DNA from: Rhizoclosmatium globosum
Lineage: Eukaryota; Chytridiomycota; Chytridiomycetes; Chytridiales; Chytriomycetaceae
Assembly: GCA_002104985.1 (NCBI GenBank)
Contig: MCGO01000283.1
Location: 1 to 41,142 of the forward strand
Direction of reading: 5' to 3'
DNA length: 41,142 nucleotides
A program made the position numbers and the translations under genes. The stretch's first letter is position 1, and every line of letters begins with the position of its first letter. Positions 20,249 through 30,424 of the stretch are shown one piece after another. The notes beneath the pieces are model-generated. The model made no database searches. It was not told where the DNA came from and worked only from the letters and a program-made list of their open reading frames with translations.

Positions 20249-23200
20249 ATGGATCTGTACGACGAATTCGGCAACTACATTGGGCCGGAGCTTGACGAAG
20301 ACTCCGACATTGAGAACAACGAAGCGGAGGAAGAGCAAAACCACGAACGGGAACGGGAACGGGAACGGGCACAGGATGCGATGGAAGAAGGTGTGTTCTC
20401 GAGAGAAGCAGCGCTGCTCTGACATGTTCAATCAGACGAAGAAGACGCCGAAGTCGCTACTGATTCACTTGCGCTGCTTTCGCGGAACCAACTTCGAGTC
20501 GATGGTTTGTTTTGTTTTGTTTTGGAGGATGCGTAGTTCTGTCTCGCTAACGTCAATACAACCAACCAACCAACCAACAACCAAACAGGATCTTCAACAA
20601 TCTCAAATCAAATTGTGCTCCACGAAGACAAAAAGTACTATCCAACCGCAGAAGAAGTGTACGGCGAAGGTGTCGAAACACTGGTCCAGGACGAGGACAC
20701 ACAGCCCCTCTCGCAGCCAATTGTTGCTCCTCCGAAACAACCAAAGACCCACGTGCTCGAAAAGGGGCTTCCAGTGACAACCTTTGACAAGGGCTTTCTC
20801 ACGGACCTCCAACACCATCCCTCTCACATCAGAAACATTGCTCTCATTGGTCACTTGCACCACGGAAAGACCAGTTTTGCAGATTTACTCATTCATCAAA
20901 CTCATGAAGTGTCTTGGGCTCCCGGCTCGGACACGCGTTACACCGATACTCATGAACTCGAACGTCATCGTGGTCTCTCCATCAAATCTATGCCAATCTC
21001 TTTGGTGCTTCCTGACCTCAAAGGGAAATCTCATTTGATTAATCTCTTGGATACTCCCGGACACGTCAATTTCTCGGATGAAGTTACCGCAGCTCTTCGT
21101 CTCGCCGATGGTGCTGTTGTTGTTGTAGATGTTGTCGAGGGGGTTAGTACTGTCTTTTACGAGTGAGATCATGACTGAGAGAATGATACCTACGAGGAGA
21201 TAATGATTGAGACGAAACAACGAGTGAGAAATATCTAACGGGCGGCGCCAAAAACATATTGAAATGGAGGAATAGCGAGCGAAGCGAGCAAAATACAAAA
21301 GTGAGCCGACTCGCCGGAGGCGAGACAAGCGTTTGGAACTGTCTTGCGCAGCGAACAAACTTGCGGAGTGAGTAGAAAGACATTGACCTCCAGATACTTC
21401 TTATTGAGCGAGGAACGAACGCAATATGGCTTGTGTTATGCAGTATGACAACTTTGTAAGCACAGCGAGCGAACTTCGTGGAGTAGCGCGACCAGTAGCA
21501 AGAGTACGAGTATCCTACGCCACACTAACAACAAACCGAATAGGTTATGGTCAACACTGAGAAACTGATTCGTCATTTGGTGGCTGAACGTATTCCAATC
21601 ACTTTGGTTGTCAACAAAGTCGATCGTTTGATTCTGGAACTCAAGCTTCCTCCAGCAGACGCCTATTTCAAGCTGAAACACACTATTGAAGAAGTCAACT
21701 CTGTATTATCGTACGTTAACTTCATGCACCACCTGTCATAGACCCTAACCTCTATGTTATAGTCAGTGTCCTGGAGGTGAAGACATGCGAGTCTCTCCAG
21801 AGCTTGGGAATGTTTGTTTTGCGTCTACTCAAATGGGATGGTGTTTCTCACTGCGCTCTTTCGCAAAAATATATTCGGACAACAACGACTCTGCCTTTGA
21901 CTTCCAAGAATTCGCGAAGCGCATGTGGGGTGATATTTATTTTGACGGCGCCAAACGAACATTCCTTCGCAAACCGATCTCCTCCTCCTCTAAGCGCACA
22001 TTTGTACATTTTATCTTGGAGCCCCTCTATAAGTTATATGTGCAAGTTTTGGGAGAGGATACCAAAGCATTGGGTGCAAGTCTGGCGTCCCTTGGTATTT
22101 ATTTGAAGCCAAGTCAATTGACGTTGGATATGAAGCCCTTGTTGACTCTTGTGTGTCAAGAATTCTTTGGAAACGCTGGAGATGGATTTGTCGATATGGT
22201 CACACGGCATTTGCCCTCACCTCTCGAAAACGCTGTTACGAAAGTCAACCACATTTGGACTGGATTGGAAGCAGAAGGTGGCGAATACTCGGAGGAGATT
22301 TTAGAAGCGATGCACAAGTGTGATCCTAAAGGTCCATTGATGATTCATGTGACAAAGTGTTACAACAGTGTGGATATGAGTGGATTTGAAGTATTTGGGC
22401 GTGTGATGAGTGGAACTGTTAAGGACGGTATGAGTGTTCGAGTATTGGGAGAACGATACTCTCCAGAGGATGAGGAAGATATGGTTGTTAAAGATGTTGC
22501 GGGATTAAGTGTCTATCAGTCTCGATACAAGATCAAAGTTACGTCTGTTGGTGCTGGAAACTGGGTGCTGTTGAGTGGCGTTGATGCATCGATTGTCAAG
22601 ACTGCCACTATCACGAATGTGACTCCAACAGACGATAATCCAGTTCAATCTTCAGGCCATTACGATTCAATACTTCTGCAGTGCTCAAAATTGCCGTAGA
22701 GCCAGTCAATCCAACCGAACTGCCAAAAATGCTGGATGGACTCAGAAAAGTGAACAGAAGCTACCCAATTCTCGAAACAGAAGTTGAAGAGTCTGGGGAA
22801 CACATCTTGTTGGGTACTGGAGAGCTCTACCTTGACTGCGTACTTCATGACCTTCGTCGCCTCTATTCTGAAATTGAAATCAAAGTGTCTGATCCTGTTG
22901 TGAGATTTGCAGAAACTGTTGTTGAAGTTTCGAGCATCAAGTGTTTTGCTGAGACTCAAAACAAAAAGAACAAGTTGACCATGATCGCTGAACCATTGGA
23001 AAAGGGGATTGCAGAAGATATTGAAGGATTGAGGATTTCAATGAAAATGCCAAAGAAGGAATTAGAGAGTGTGTTTATGAAGCAGTATGATTGGGACGTG
23101 TTAGCGAGCAGAAATGTGTGGGCGTTTGGACCAACCGAAAATGGGCCTAATGTGTTGGTGAATGATACTTTGTCAGATGTGAGTGCTGATTTATTCAATC

Positions 23201-23967
23201 TTCGTCAACTAATATCAATGATGTTTAGACTGACAAGAAAATCTTGAATGCTTCGCGTGATAACATCGTCCAAGGTTTCCAATGGGCTGCTAAGCAAGGC
23301 CCACTCGCTGATGAGCGTAAGTTTTCTTTGGAATTGAATTGCGACAAGGCACTCATATCATTTTTTAGCAATCCGAAATGTGAAGTTTAAGATAATTGAT
23401 GCAACAATCGTTGGAGGCCCAATCCACAGCGGAAGAGGCCAGATCATCCCAGCAGCCCGAAGAGTGTGTTACTCATCGTTCTTAATGGCCTCTCCGCGTC
23501 TCATGGAACCAGTGTATTATGTTGAAATCCAAGCCCCGGCAGACTGTGTCGCTGCCGTTTACCTTGTCCTGGCCCGTCGCCGTGGCCATGTCACTCAAGA
23601 TATTCCTAAGCCAGGTTCTCCACTGTATACTGTGAAAGCTTACATCCCAGTCATTGAGTCATGTGGGTTTGAAACGGACTTGCGTACACACACACAAGGA
23701 CAAGCATTCTGTCAACAAGTATTTGATCATTGGCAGATTGTTCCAGGAGACCCATTGGATAAGGGTATCGTCTTGAGACCACTCGAGCCTGCTCCTGCTC
23801 AACATTTGGCAAGAGACTTTATGATTAAGACAAGGAGAAGAAAGGGACTAAGCGAGGATGTTGCTGTTACCAAGTTCTTTGACGATCCAATGTTGATTGA
23901 GTTGGCAAAACTTGAAGGTGTATCTTGGGGTTGTGACGAGTATAATGAAGAAAATGATATGGCATAA
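20249..23967 (+). CDS. SNU114: U5 snRNP GTPase Snu114 / EFTUD2, one frameshift
   Basis: This EF-2-like GTPase of the U5 snRNP drives spliceosome activation and disassembly with Prp8 and Brr2. Seven exons: 20249-20390, 20436-20504, 20589-21142, 21544-21710, 21763-23178, 23229-23316, 23369-23967; about 1011 aa, as in yeast. The N-terminus [15 protein letters not shown] is typical and is followed by an Arg-Glu repeat. GTPase motifs: [10 protein letters not shown] (G1), DTPGHVNF (G3), VVNKVDRL (G4). Later domains include [37 protein letters not shown] and [15 protein letters not shown] base is missing near 22646-22650 (CAATCTTC where CAA ATC TTC is expected), breaking exon 5. Intron 3 is 401 nt, against 45-84 nt for the others. 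Confidence 0.93.
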
Positions 23968-24135
23968 ACTGCAATTTTCTTATGTGATTTATTGCGACTA
24001 TTTGATTACTTGAGTTGAACTGTATGAAGATGCCTTATTTGAACAAGCCTTTATTCAATGTCTGCTGCTGCTGCCGAACGCATCAATTGGGTTCTGTTTT
24101 TCTGAATGAAGGACCTTATCATTGCCTTAACAACA

Positions 24136-25465
24136 TCATCCTATCCATCTCAGGGTCGGCGTCCTCATAAGTTCTTTGATTACGAATATCTTTAAGTTTA
24201 ACAGCAGAAAAATTGTATCTTGATGTGTCTTGACTCTTGTGTTTACGTTTTTTGCCTTGATTACTATCAAATTCGTCACAACGTCCTCGTCCACAAAATC
24301 AACTGGTTGGAGTTCAAAGTCACAGCGATCTAACATTTGTTGTACTGCCTTTAAATATCCTTGGATAAGGCCAAAGCTAAGTCGATGTCCAAGTTTGGGA
24401 CGAGCTGATAAGTTTGAATATAAATTCAGTAAATTAATAAATGCCACTTTATACATACCAAAGAACTTTACGGCCTGATCGATTTTGAATCCATAGGATT
24501 TTCCAGGAATACATTAAATCAGTTACTACCGCTAGAACGGGGTAGCTCGATATTGAATCAGCTGCGAGCAGCTCTAATTCCGTTTGCTTCAACTTCATAT
24601 CCTTATTTGAAGGTTTACGAAGCTCGAATAGACATGACAGTTGTTCACACTTCTTGCAGGAGCATCCGTCGATGATATCAAGCAATCTGCGTTGCCTATG
24701 AACCAAGTTTAGTTCAAGTTTGTCTGCTCCTTTTTTGAATTACATACCTTTGAGAGAAAATTCATCATTGAATGATGTTTCGAGACTGGAATCCTCAAGG
24801 TCGCCGTCATATATTTGCAGAGGAAAAATTCCCCGAATTTCTCTCTGATAAATGACAAGTATGCATTCTTGTTCACTGGTGAATCTTCTCGGAATTCTGC
24901 CAAACAAATGCCTCGTTTCCGATGTCAGGTATTGCGACAACCTTGGAATCACAAAATCAGCCGTCAAAATATCTAAATCTTTGAAAGATTTTCTCTGAAA
25001 CTAGGGCTGGCGCTGGATATTGAAGTGGCCCTGGGTGTCCATTCAATTCAATGAAACCCTCTCGCACTCTTGCTGGAATCGCAGATAGAATACGATCAAT
25101 GATATCATCCGGAATAAGCACTAAAACAATCGATCAGGATTTGTTCTGTGGTTAATAAGCTAACCTACCGGGGTTCTTTGGATTTGGTACAACCACATAC
25201 AATAGCGTATCCTCAGTTTTACCCTTGTCCATCACTGGAGAACTAGCTTTAAGCATCTTTGTAAGGTCGGTAACGTCATTTTTTTTAAGAAGACCTTCAG
25301 ATCGGAGGCGTCATATTGTTTCAACTTGTGGTTCTTGTTCTTTTCCAAAATGGACTCCCTTAAGTCTGCTATAATAGACTCGCTACTAATCTTAACCCTG
25401 TCGTTACTAACGTAATCGAAGGCTGGCTCACCAGAGTGGCCGACAAGTGTGTACCAGACGTTCAT
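24136..25465 (-). CDS. Crinkler-type protein with possible nuclease-like C-terminus
   Basis: From ATG 25465 (MNVWYTLVGHSGEPAF) the header closely matches the gene at 18051: DRVKISSESIIADLR, ESILEKNKN, DASDLKVFLKK, then a region ending VVVPNPKNP. Introns at 25168-25121 (48 nt) and 24747-24696 (52 nt) fit GT-AG and phase. Exon 2 reads VLIPDDIIDRILSAIP and EGFIELNGHPGPLQYP; later parts include AYLSFIREKFGEFF, CLFELRKPSN, TELELLAADS, PVLAVVTDLMYSWKILWI and a C-terminal segment ending at 24136. A FELRK strand followed by helix and VVTDL..W resembles the restriction-endonuclease-like ends of some Crinklers, but this is a weak call. Shifts occur at the T-run 25279-25286 and near 24990 and 24910. The stop lies 3' to 3' with SNU114. 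Confidence 0.6.
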
Positions 25466-25526
25466 AATTTTTGGTTTTTTTTTTTGAAATGATTTATGAA
25501 CATTATTAGACAATTATTAAGTTTGA

Positions 25527-28500
25527 TTATGCTATAATTCCTTTTCCAGCTACAACTTTCACCTTCTTTGTCTGCTCTGAATCGGTCGCTGAGGCAGTAC
25601 GTCCGATTGCGGTTTCGACAGTTCCTTCAATGCAAAGATCTGGTATTCTCTTTCAGGGCAATACTCCCCTGTTTCGGCTCAAGATCTTGACTTTGTTTCA
25701 GTCGCTGTCGTTCTGCTCTGGCTTCCCGAATTTGCTGTTGGATTTCACTGCGTGCTTCTCGAATGGTTTTTGCTTGAGATTCGTGGGTTACTTTCGTAAC
25801 TGCAGCGGCTGTACTTTTTTTACCACTTGTGGTACAGAAGACGGAAATAGTAGTGGCGATAGTTTTTTGGACAGGGACGACAGGGTTTCGAGGTTCAATG
25901 GGGAGTCAGTAGTGGAAAACTCAGAATCATCCGAAGAATCGTCAGTTGTGCAGTAAGAAATTCCGCTGCAGCGCGCGATGAATTTGAGAATGATGTTGGT
26001 GCTTGAGGTTGCAGGGTTCCTGTATCCGCTTGCTTTGAAGGATTTGGTTTTGAAGAGTTGTCGATTTGTTGATTTCACGAATTTTTGTACTATGAGAGTT
26101 TGTTGTGAGTTTATCAAAGTATCAGTACTGGATTTCACGCTCGTTTGGCTGTGTGACACGAGTGAATTTGGTTGTGTTGGAAGTGTTGGCAGTCTGAACT
26201 TGAAGTGGCTGGTTCTGAAACAACCTCGCAAGACTCGCCGACACTAATATTCATGTGAGAAACTGTTAGATTGAAGATATTGTTGCAAGGTTACTTACGT
26301 CGAACTCTGTCGTTTTCCTAACCTTGGAAACAAAAGCCCGACTTGGTGGCTCCTTTAAGCTGGTATTTCAGCCTTCATCTGCCTCGATAGTTGTCTTTCC
26401 TGCCTCACTGATTCGTCTGATGATAGGTCTTCACTGTTACTTCCGTTTTGTCTATCCAAAAGTAAATCGGTTGTTGCATCGCTTCCACTGCTACTATCAC
26501 TTCCACTGGACATTGGCTTCACATTCGTTTTCGCTTGCTTTAATTTTGAATAGTATTCTAGCAGCTTCTCTGGAATCGGTACATGCTTTTGATCAAGCAT
26601 ATCGCGTTGAACTGTTGTAATAGTTTCAAGTAGGCTTAATTGCGATAAAAATGAAGAATATTCCGACTCTTGCTTTTTCAGTTTGGCTTCGAGAATTAAT
26701 TGGGCCCCTTCAAGTTTTAAGTCTTTCATGGGTGTCAGCTATAATTTCTTTGAAAAAACGAAACTCACTTTCCATTTCTATGAAATGACCTTTTATCCGT
26801 GCTTCCAAATACTTCTGACTTTGGCTATCTAACGACCTCGGGAAAGTCTTACAACATCCCGTCGACTTTTAGCTGAACCGCACAGTTGATTTCACTCACC
26901 TGACTGATGCTTTTAACCTTTTCGTCCAGCTCATCCACTTTCTTCACCATTCCTTTCTTTACACCTCGAAGTTTGATCGCTTTCTGCTCGTATCTAGCAA
27001 TCCTTTCTTCTAACTTGCTATTCTGTCCCAACTGCTTCAACGCCTTTCTGGCGGACGCAATTTTGTCCATTATGACTGCCAACTTCAAATTTACCGCATT
27101 AGCACTTTTTTGGAGCGACTTCCGCTCTTGAAAGCACTCCAACAAGCAGTTTTCGAGTTCTCCCAACATAGAACTAACGCCTGTTGATGGTTTCGGTCCA
27201 TTTGCTGTTCCCATGTATCTAGACTGAATTCCGTGTGGTTTTGATAGATTTGAGTCACTTAGTCGTTGGAATACGTTGTTTGGCGCGTTATTGGCCTTCT
27301 TTGGTTTTGACGTGATGAGGTAGTCAGTTCGATTGCCGACTCTGCGCAGTTAGCTTTGATTTTGAAGCGACGCTGGTAAGAGAAAGGGGCTTGGGTATTG
27401 GAATCGGTGCCTGCTGTATAACCTTGTTTTTGATGGCTCTAGCTCTGCTTGCATATTTCAACGTATTTAGAGTTTCTTCAAAATTGGAAGATGTTGGGCT
27501 GATATTTGCAATCATGACTGTTTTACAATTTCCTCCCAATGAATCCTATGAAACTGCTCAGAACTACCAAAGTTGGAAGGGTTTACCTTCAACAGGCGCG
27601 TCAGCTTCGAATCTCGATAATTAACGTATTTTCCATTGCTCCCTTCTTCTGTAAGAGCATTAATGCAGTTGCCGAGAGCAAGAAGGGATCGGTTTATGCT
27701 AGCTCCTTCAATCATCCTCATCCCACGATTTTTTGTATCGGCCGCTCGCTCAGACCCTGCAAGATCGATCATTGACAGCTTTCCGCTTTGCTCGGTATAT
27801 TGTCCTTTCTTGTTACAAGTTCGTTTGGCCACAAATATCTGAAAGTGATGGGGGTCAATTATGTGTTCCTGATACAACTTAAGTATTAAATACCTGTAAT
27901 ACAGCATGAGACCGGGACGAAGCTTCATTTGCTCCAGTCGCTTCTTGAGTTCGATTCAAATTCCCCTTTTCAAGCCACTCCAACACATCAGCAGCAGTTT
28001 TAGCCTCAACGCGCTCAATTCCTGCTACCACACTCCCTCGCAACCGATCTTCCCACAGCTCCAAGTAGTCTGGACGACCACTCAAAAGATCTCGAATGTT
28101 TTCATTGTATATTTCGAGGTAGGAAAGTGTTACTTTGAAACTTTGTGTGACGGCATTGGGTCCATTTGTAGTTTGTGCTCGGGTTGATTTCCCAATTTGA
28201 GAAAATAAGTGCTCAAGAGTCAATGGCATTACTCCGGGGTTTTCTTGTGTTCCCAACATGGTGTAAGTTTTACCAGCTCCAGTTGCACTGTTGAATACGA
28301 TAAACACAATGACATCGACGAAGTCAACAACAATACCCATAAGCGAAAACAGTCGTATTAAATCCTTGCAGAACAAAATCTACAAGCCCTTTAGTCGTTC
28401 CCTCAAATACATTGACTTGACTGGCTGTCTCAGAAAACACACAATCAAAGTCATATGTTTTTTCACGGGGCCGATCTTGTCGCAACACGTCTTGTGCATC

Positions 28501-28717
28501 ACTAAAGTCCGTTACAGAAAGTGACGTTTTGCTTATTGGTTTTATGACTGCAATCGTGCTTTCCTTGCTTTCCTTTGTGGTGAGGGGACGAATACGAAGC
28601 GCCACCTAAGAAAAAATGTATCGAATTTAGCGTTACAGATTTAGAATATCGGGTCGGCTTAACCAATATCGAAGAGACTGTTGACTTTGGAGGAACAGCA
28701 GGAAACGCTGACGCCAT
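25527..28717 (-). CDS. Kinesin motor protein, kinesin-8-like, frameshifts in the tail
   Basis: A microtubule motor. Motor exons: 28717-28664, 28605-28337, 28287-27894, 27838-27587, then from 27545. It begins [14 protein letters not shown] and VALRIRPL. The splice at 28336-28288 rebuilds the P-loop GATGAGKT. Switch I is NEASSRSH, switch [10 protein letters not shown]; microtubule-binding [18 protein letters not shown] and neck [17 protein letters not shown] follow. [15 protein letters not shown] and [14 protein letters not shown] match kinesin-8 (Kip3/KIF18) rather than kinesin-1, so a role in plus-end length control is inferred. The tail has coiled coils (about 27140-26860, 26730-26560, 25790-25690). 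Single-base shifts near 27344 and 25640 and unresolved introns make the C-terminal model provisional. Stop TAA at 25527. Confidence 0.85.
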
Positions 28718-28988
28718 TTATGGAAAGGGTTCGCTTTTGTAAATAGGGCCGAGTAGCCCTCACAATCAAACGATGGTATTTTTGGATAGTGTTGGTGGTT
28801 TGAGAGAGGCTAGCCTTGAGAGCTGAGAACAAGAGGGAGTTGATGTGGGTTTGTGCGCGTGATTGTGATTTCCTCAAAGAATGCACGTATCCATTGTTCC
28901 CATCATACGCAGTATAATGAAAGTGAATTGACTGCTTTCTCTTTGTCTTTATCTCTCGCTTCTAAAAACTCAATCAGAAACTGTCAAG
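28718..28988. promoter_or_regulatory. Shared intergenic region of divergent genes
   Basis: The 271 bp between the kinesin start (28717, minus) and the small membrane protein start (28989, plus) must hold both promoters. A pyrimidine-rich tract (ctttctctttgtctttatctctcgcttct, about 28934-28962) lies just upstream of the plus-strand ATG. No specific site was assigned. Confidence 0.35.
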
Positions 28989-29384
28989 ATGTCGTCCAAG
29001 TCCACACTACCGAAAGCACTGAAGCAGCGATCCAAGGAAGCTGCTTCCCAACAACAGCAACAAAGTCAAACCAAACCATCATCCTCAAAATCAACGGCAG
29101 CACCAGCAACTACGTCGCCCCCCGCACCAAAGAAACACAATCCATTTGAGAAGGCCGAATCAGGGCTCTTTATCCTCGCATCAGTCATCTTCTGGCTCTA
29201 CGTGGTCGGTTGGGTGACGGGTAAACCAATTCTGGGTGTTCTGTTCACGGATCCAGTCAGGACATTGTGGGAGATTCTGTTGGGCCCGTTCAAAGTGATT
29301 GGCAATACGATTGGCGTTGACGTTGAGGCGAAGCTGCTGTCAACATTTGGATTTGGGTTGAGACTGTTTTGGAAACTGTTGTGA
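28989..29384 (+). CDS. Small single-pass membrane protein, not recognised
   Basis: An intact 131-aa frame from ATG 28989. Residues 1-55 are hydrophilic, rich in Ser, Lys, Gln and Pro, with a Gln run near residue 20. A transmembrane segment follows (about residues 58-80, LFILASVIFWLYVVGWVTG), then an amphipathic C-terminus with WEILLGPFKVIG. No signal peptide. No family is recognised. The clean start, single frame and position opposite the kinesin promoter support a real gene. Confidence 0.6.
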   Translation: MSSKSTLPKALKQRSKEAASQQQQQSQTKPSSSKSTAAPATTSPPAPKKHNPFEKAESGLFILASVIFWLYVVGWVTGKPILGVLFTDPVRTLWEILLGPFKVIGNTIGVDVEAKLLSTFGFGLRLFWKLL

Positions 29385-29594
29385 AGCCTGCTGTACATGA
29401 TGAGTTTTGACATGTACTATGGAGTGAAGGGCCATTGAAGCTATGATGAGATATAAAGTAGATTTGTATGATTTGATATCGATAGATTAGGTAGAATAAG
29501 ATGGCTGTGCCTCGTGGAGGTAGATTGACATTGGATTGGAAAGCTGGAAAGGAAAAGCAATATCGAAGAACTTACCCCAAAACACTCTCTGATC

Positions 29595-29790
29595 ATGGCC
29601 AAGAAAGACGTCAACACACTGTAGCTGCTGCCAAAGATGAACCAAGGATGCCAAGACAGAGGCAACTGTGACCGCGGACAAGAAGGAGGAGAAGGAGGAC
29701 AAGCTGTCAGAGGCCGACATGAAACAGCTCTTATCTGTCTCGGAATCTGTGTGCTCTGTGTAGCACTCAAGGCTTTCTTGGGTTACTAGA
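29595..29790 (+). CDS. Possible small tail-anchored protein, frame disturbed
   Basis: From ATG 29595 (MAKKDVNTL) a disturbed frame leads to a Lys/Glu-rich stretch (TADKKEEKEDKLSEADMKQ, about 29670-29725). One base shift later comes a hydrophobic end ALICLGICVLCVALKAFLGY, stop TAG near 29790. The same order (charged region, Lys/Gln, LIC.G...LCV..K.FL) recurs in the next gene, which is the main support for it. The start and shifts are uncertain. Confidence 0.4.
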
Positions 29791-29998
29791 CGGCAACTGG
29801 ATGTATATAATCACTGTCATATCTATTGGGTTCGATTGGGGCAACGAGGGTTTCGTTTGTGACTCGTCTGTGAAATAAATTGCCACTTGTTCGTTTCAAG
29901 CATCCTCCTGTCTGTCATTTCTTAACGTCGTCTGGAATTTATTTGAAGTTGATTGAATCTGACCCACGAAATTTGACAGTCATTGATTGCGATCAAAG

Positions 29999-30280
29999 AT
30001 GCCAGCAGCTCAAGAGACCATCGATTCAACGACAGAATCAGAATCCAAGAACGTGATCAAGGCTGCCGATAGAGTTAGGGCTGAAGCCAAGACTTCATCA
30101 GGGAGGGACACCGTCGAAACAGACCCAATCTTCACAGAAAAGCAATGGTCGCAAGTGCTCATCTGTGTTGGTGTAACTATTCTATGCGTGGTGTCAAGAT
30201 GTTCTTGCAAAGTCCGTTGTTTGCCAAAAGCAGGAAGCTGGTTGGAATGCCAGCAATGGGAATGGACGACTGAATTGAGT
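29999..30280 (+). CDS. Possible small membrane protein, paralogue of the preceding gene
   Basis: From ATG 29999 (MPAAQETIDSTTESES) a hydrophilic region leads to FTEKQWSQVLICVGVTILCV, a transmembrane helix. In the open frame the end is Cys-rich and runs to 30298. A one-base shift at about 30190 would instead give GVKMFLQSPLFAKSRKLVG and a stop near 30274, which aligns with the ALKAFLGY end of the upstream paralogue. About 95 aa. Function unknown. Confidence 0.45.
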
Positions 30281-30424
30281 GACAAGCATATAAAATAGAC
30301 CCGACCTATTCAAATAAATCAAATAAAATGTAAATTCGCACGATTTATTGTCGGGGCGGAACCGGATGAACCCTTTCCTCGTTCCGAATCGCCACACAAC
30401 TTTTCCTTTTCCCAAACCAAACAA

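Noticed and set aside
20505..20588. AACC and GTTTT simple repeats as a telomere-like element
   Set aside because: They are short repeats within intron 2 of SNU114 and do not form a telomeric tract.
25278..25290. Programmed frameshifting on the A8 run (coding strand) of the second Crinkler
   Set aside because: A slippery run exists, but similar one-base losses occur in many neighbouring genes without slippery sites, so an indel error is simpler.
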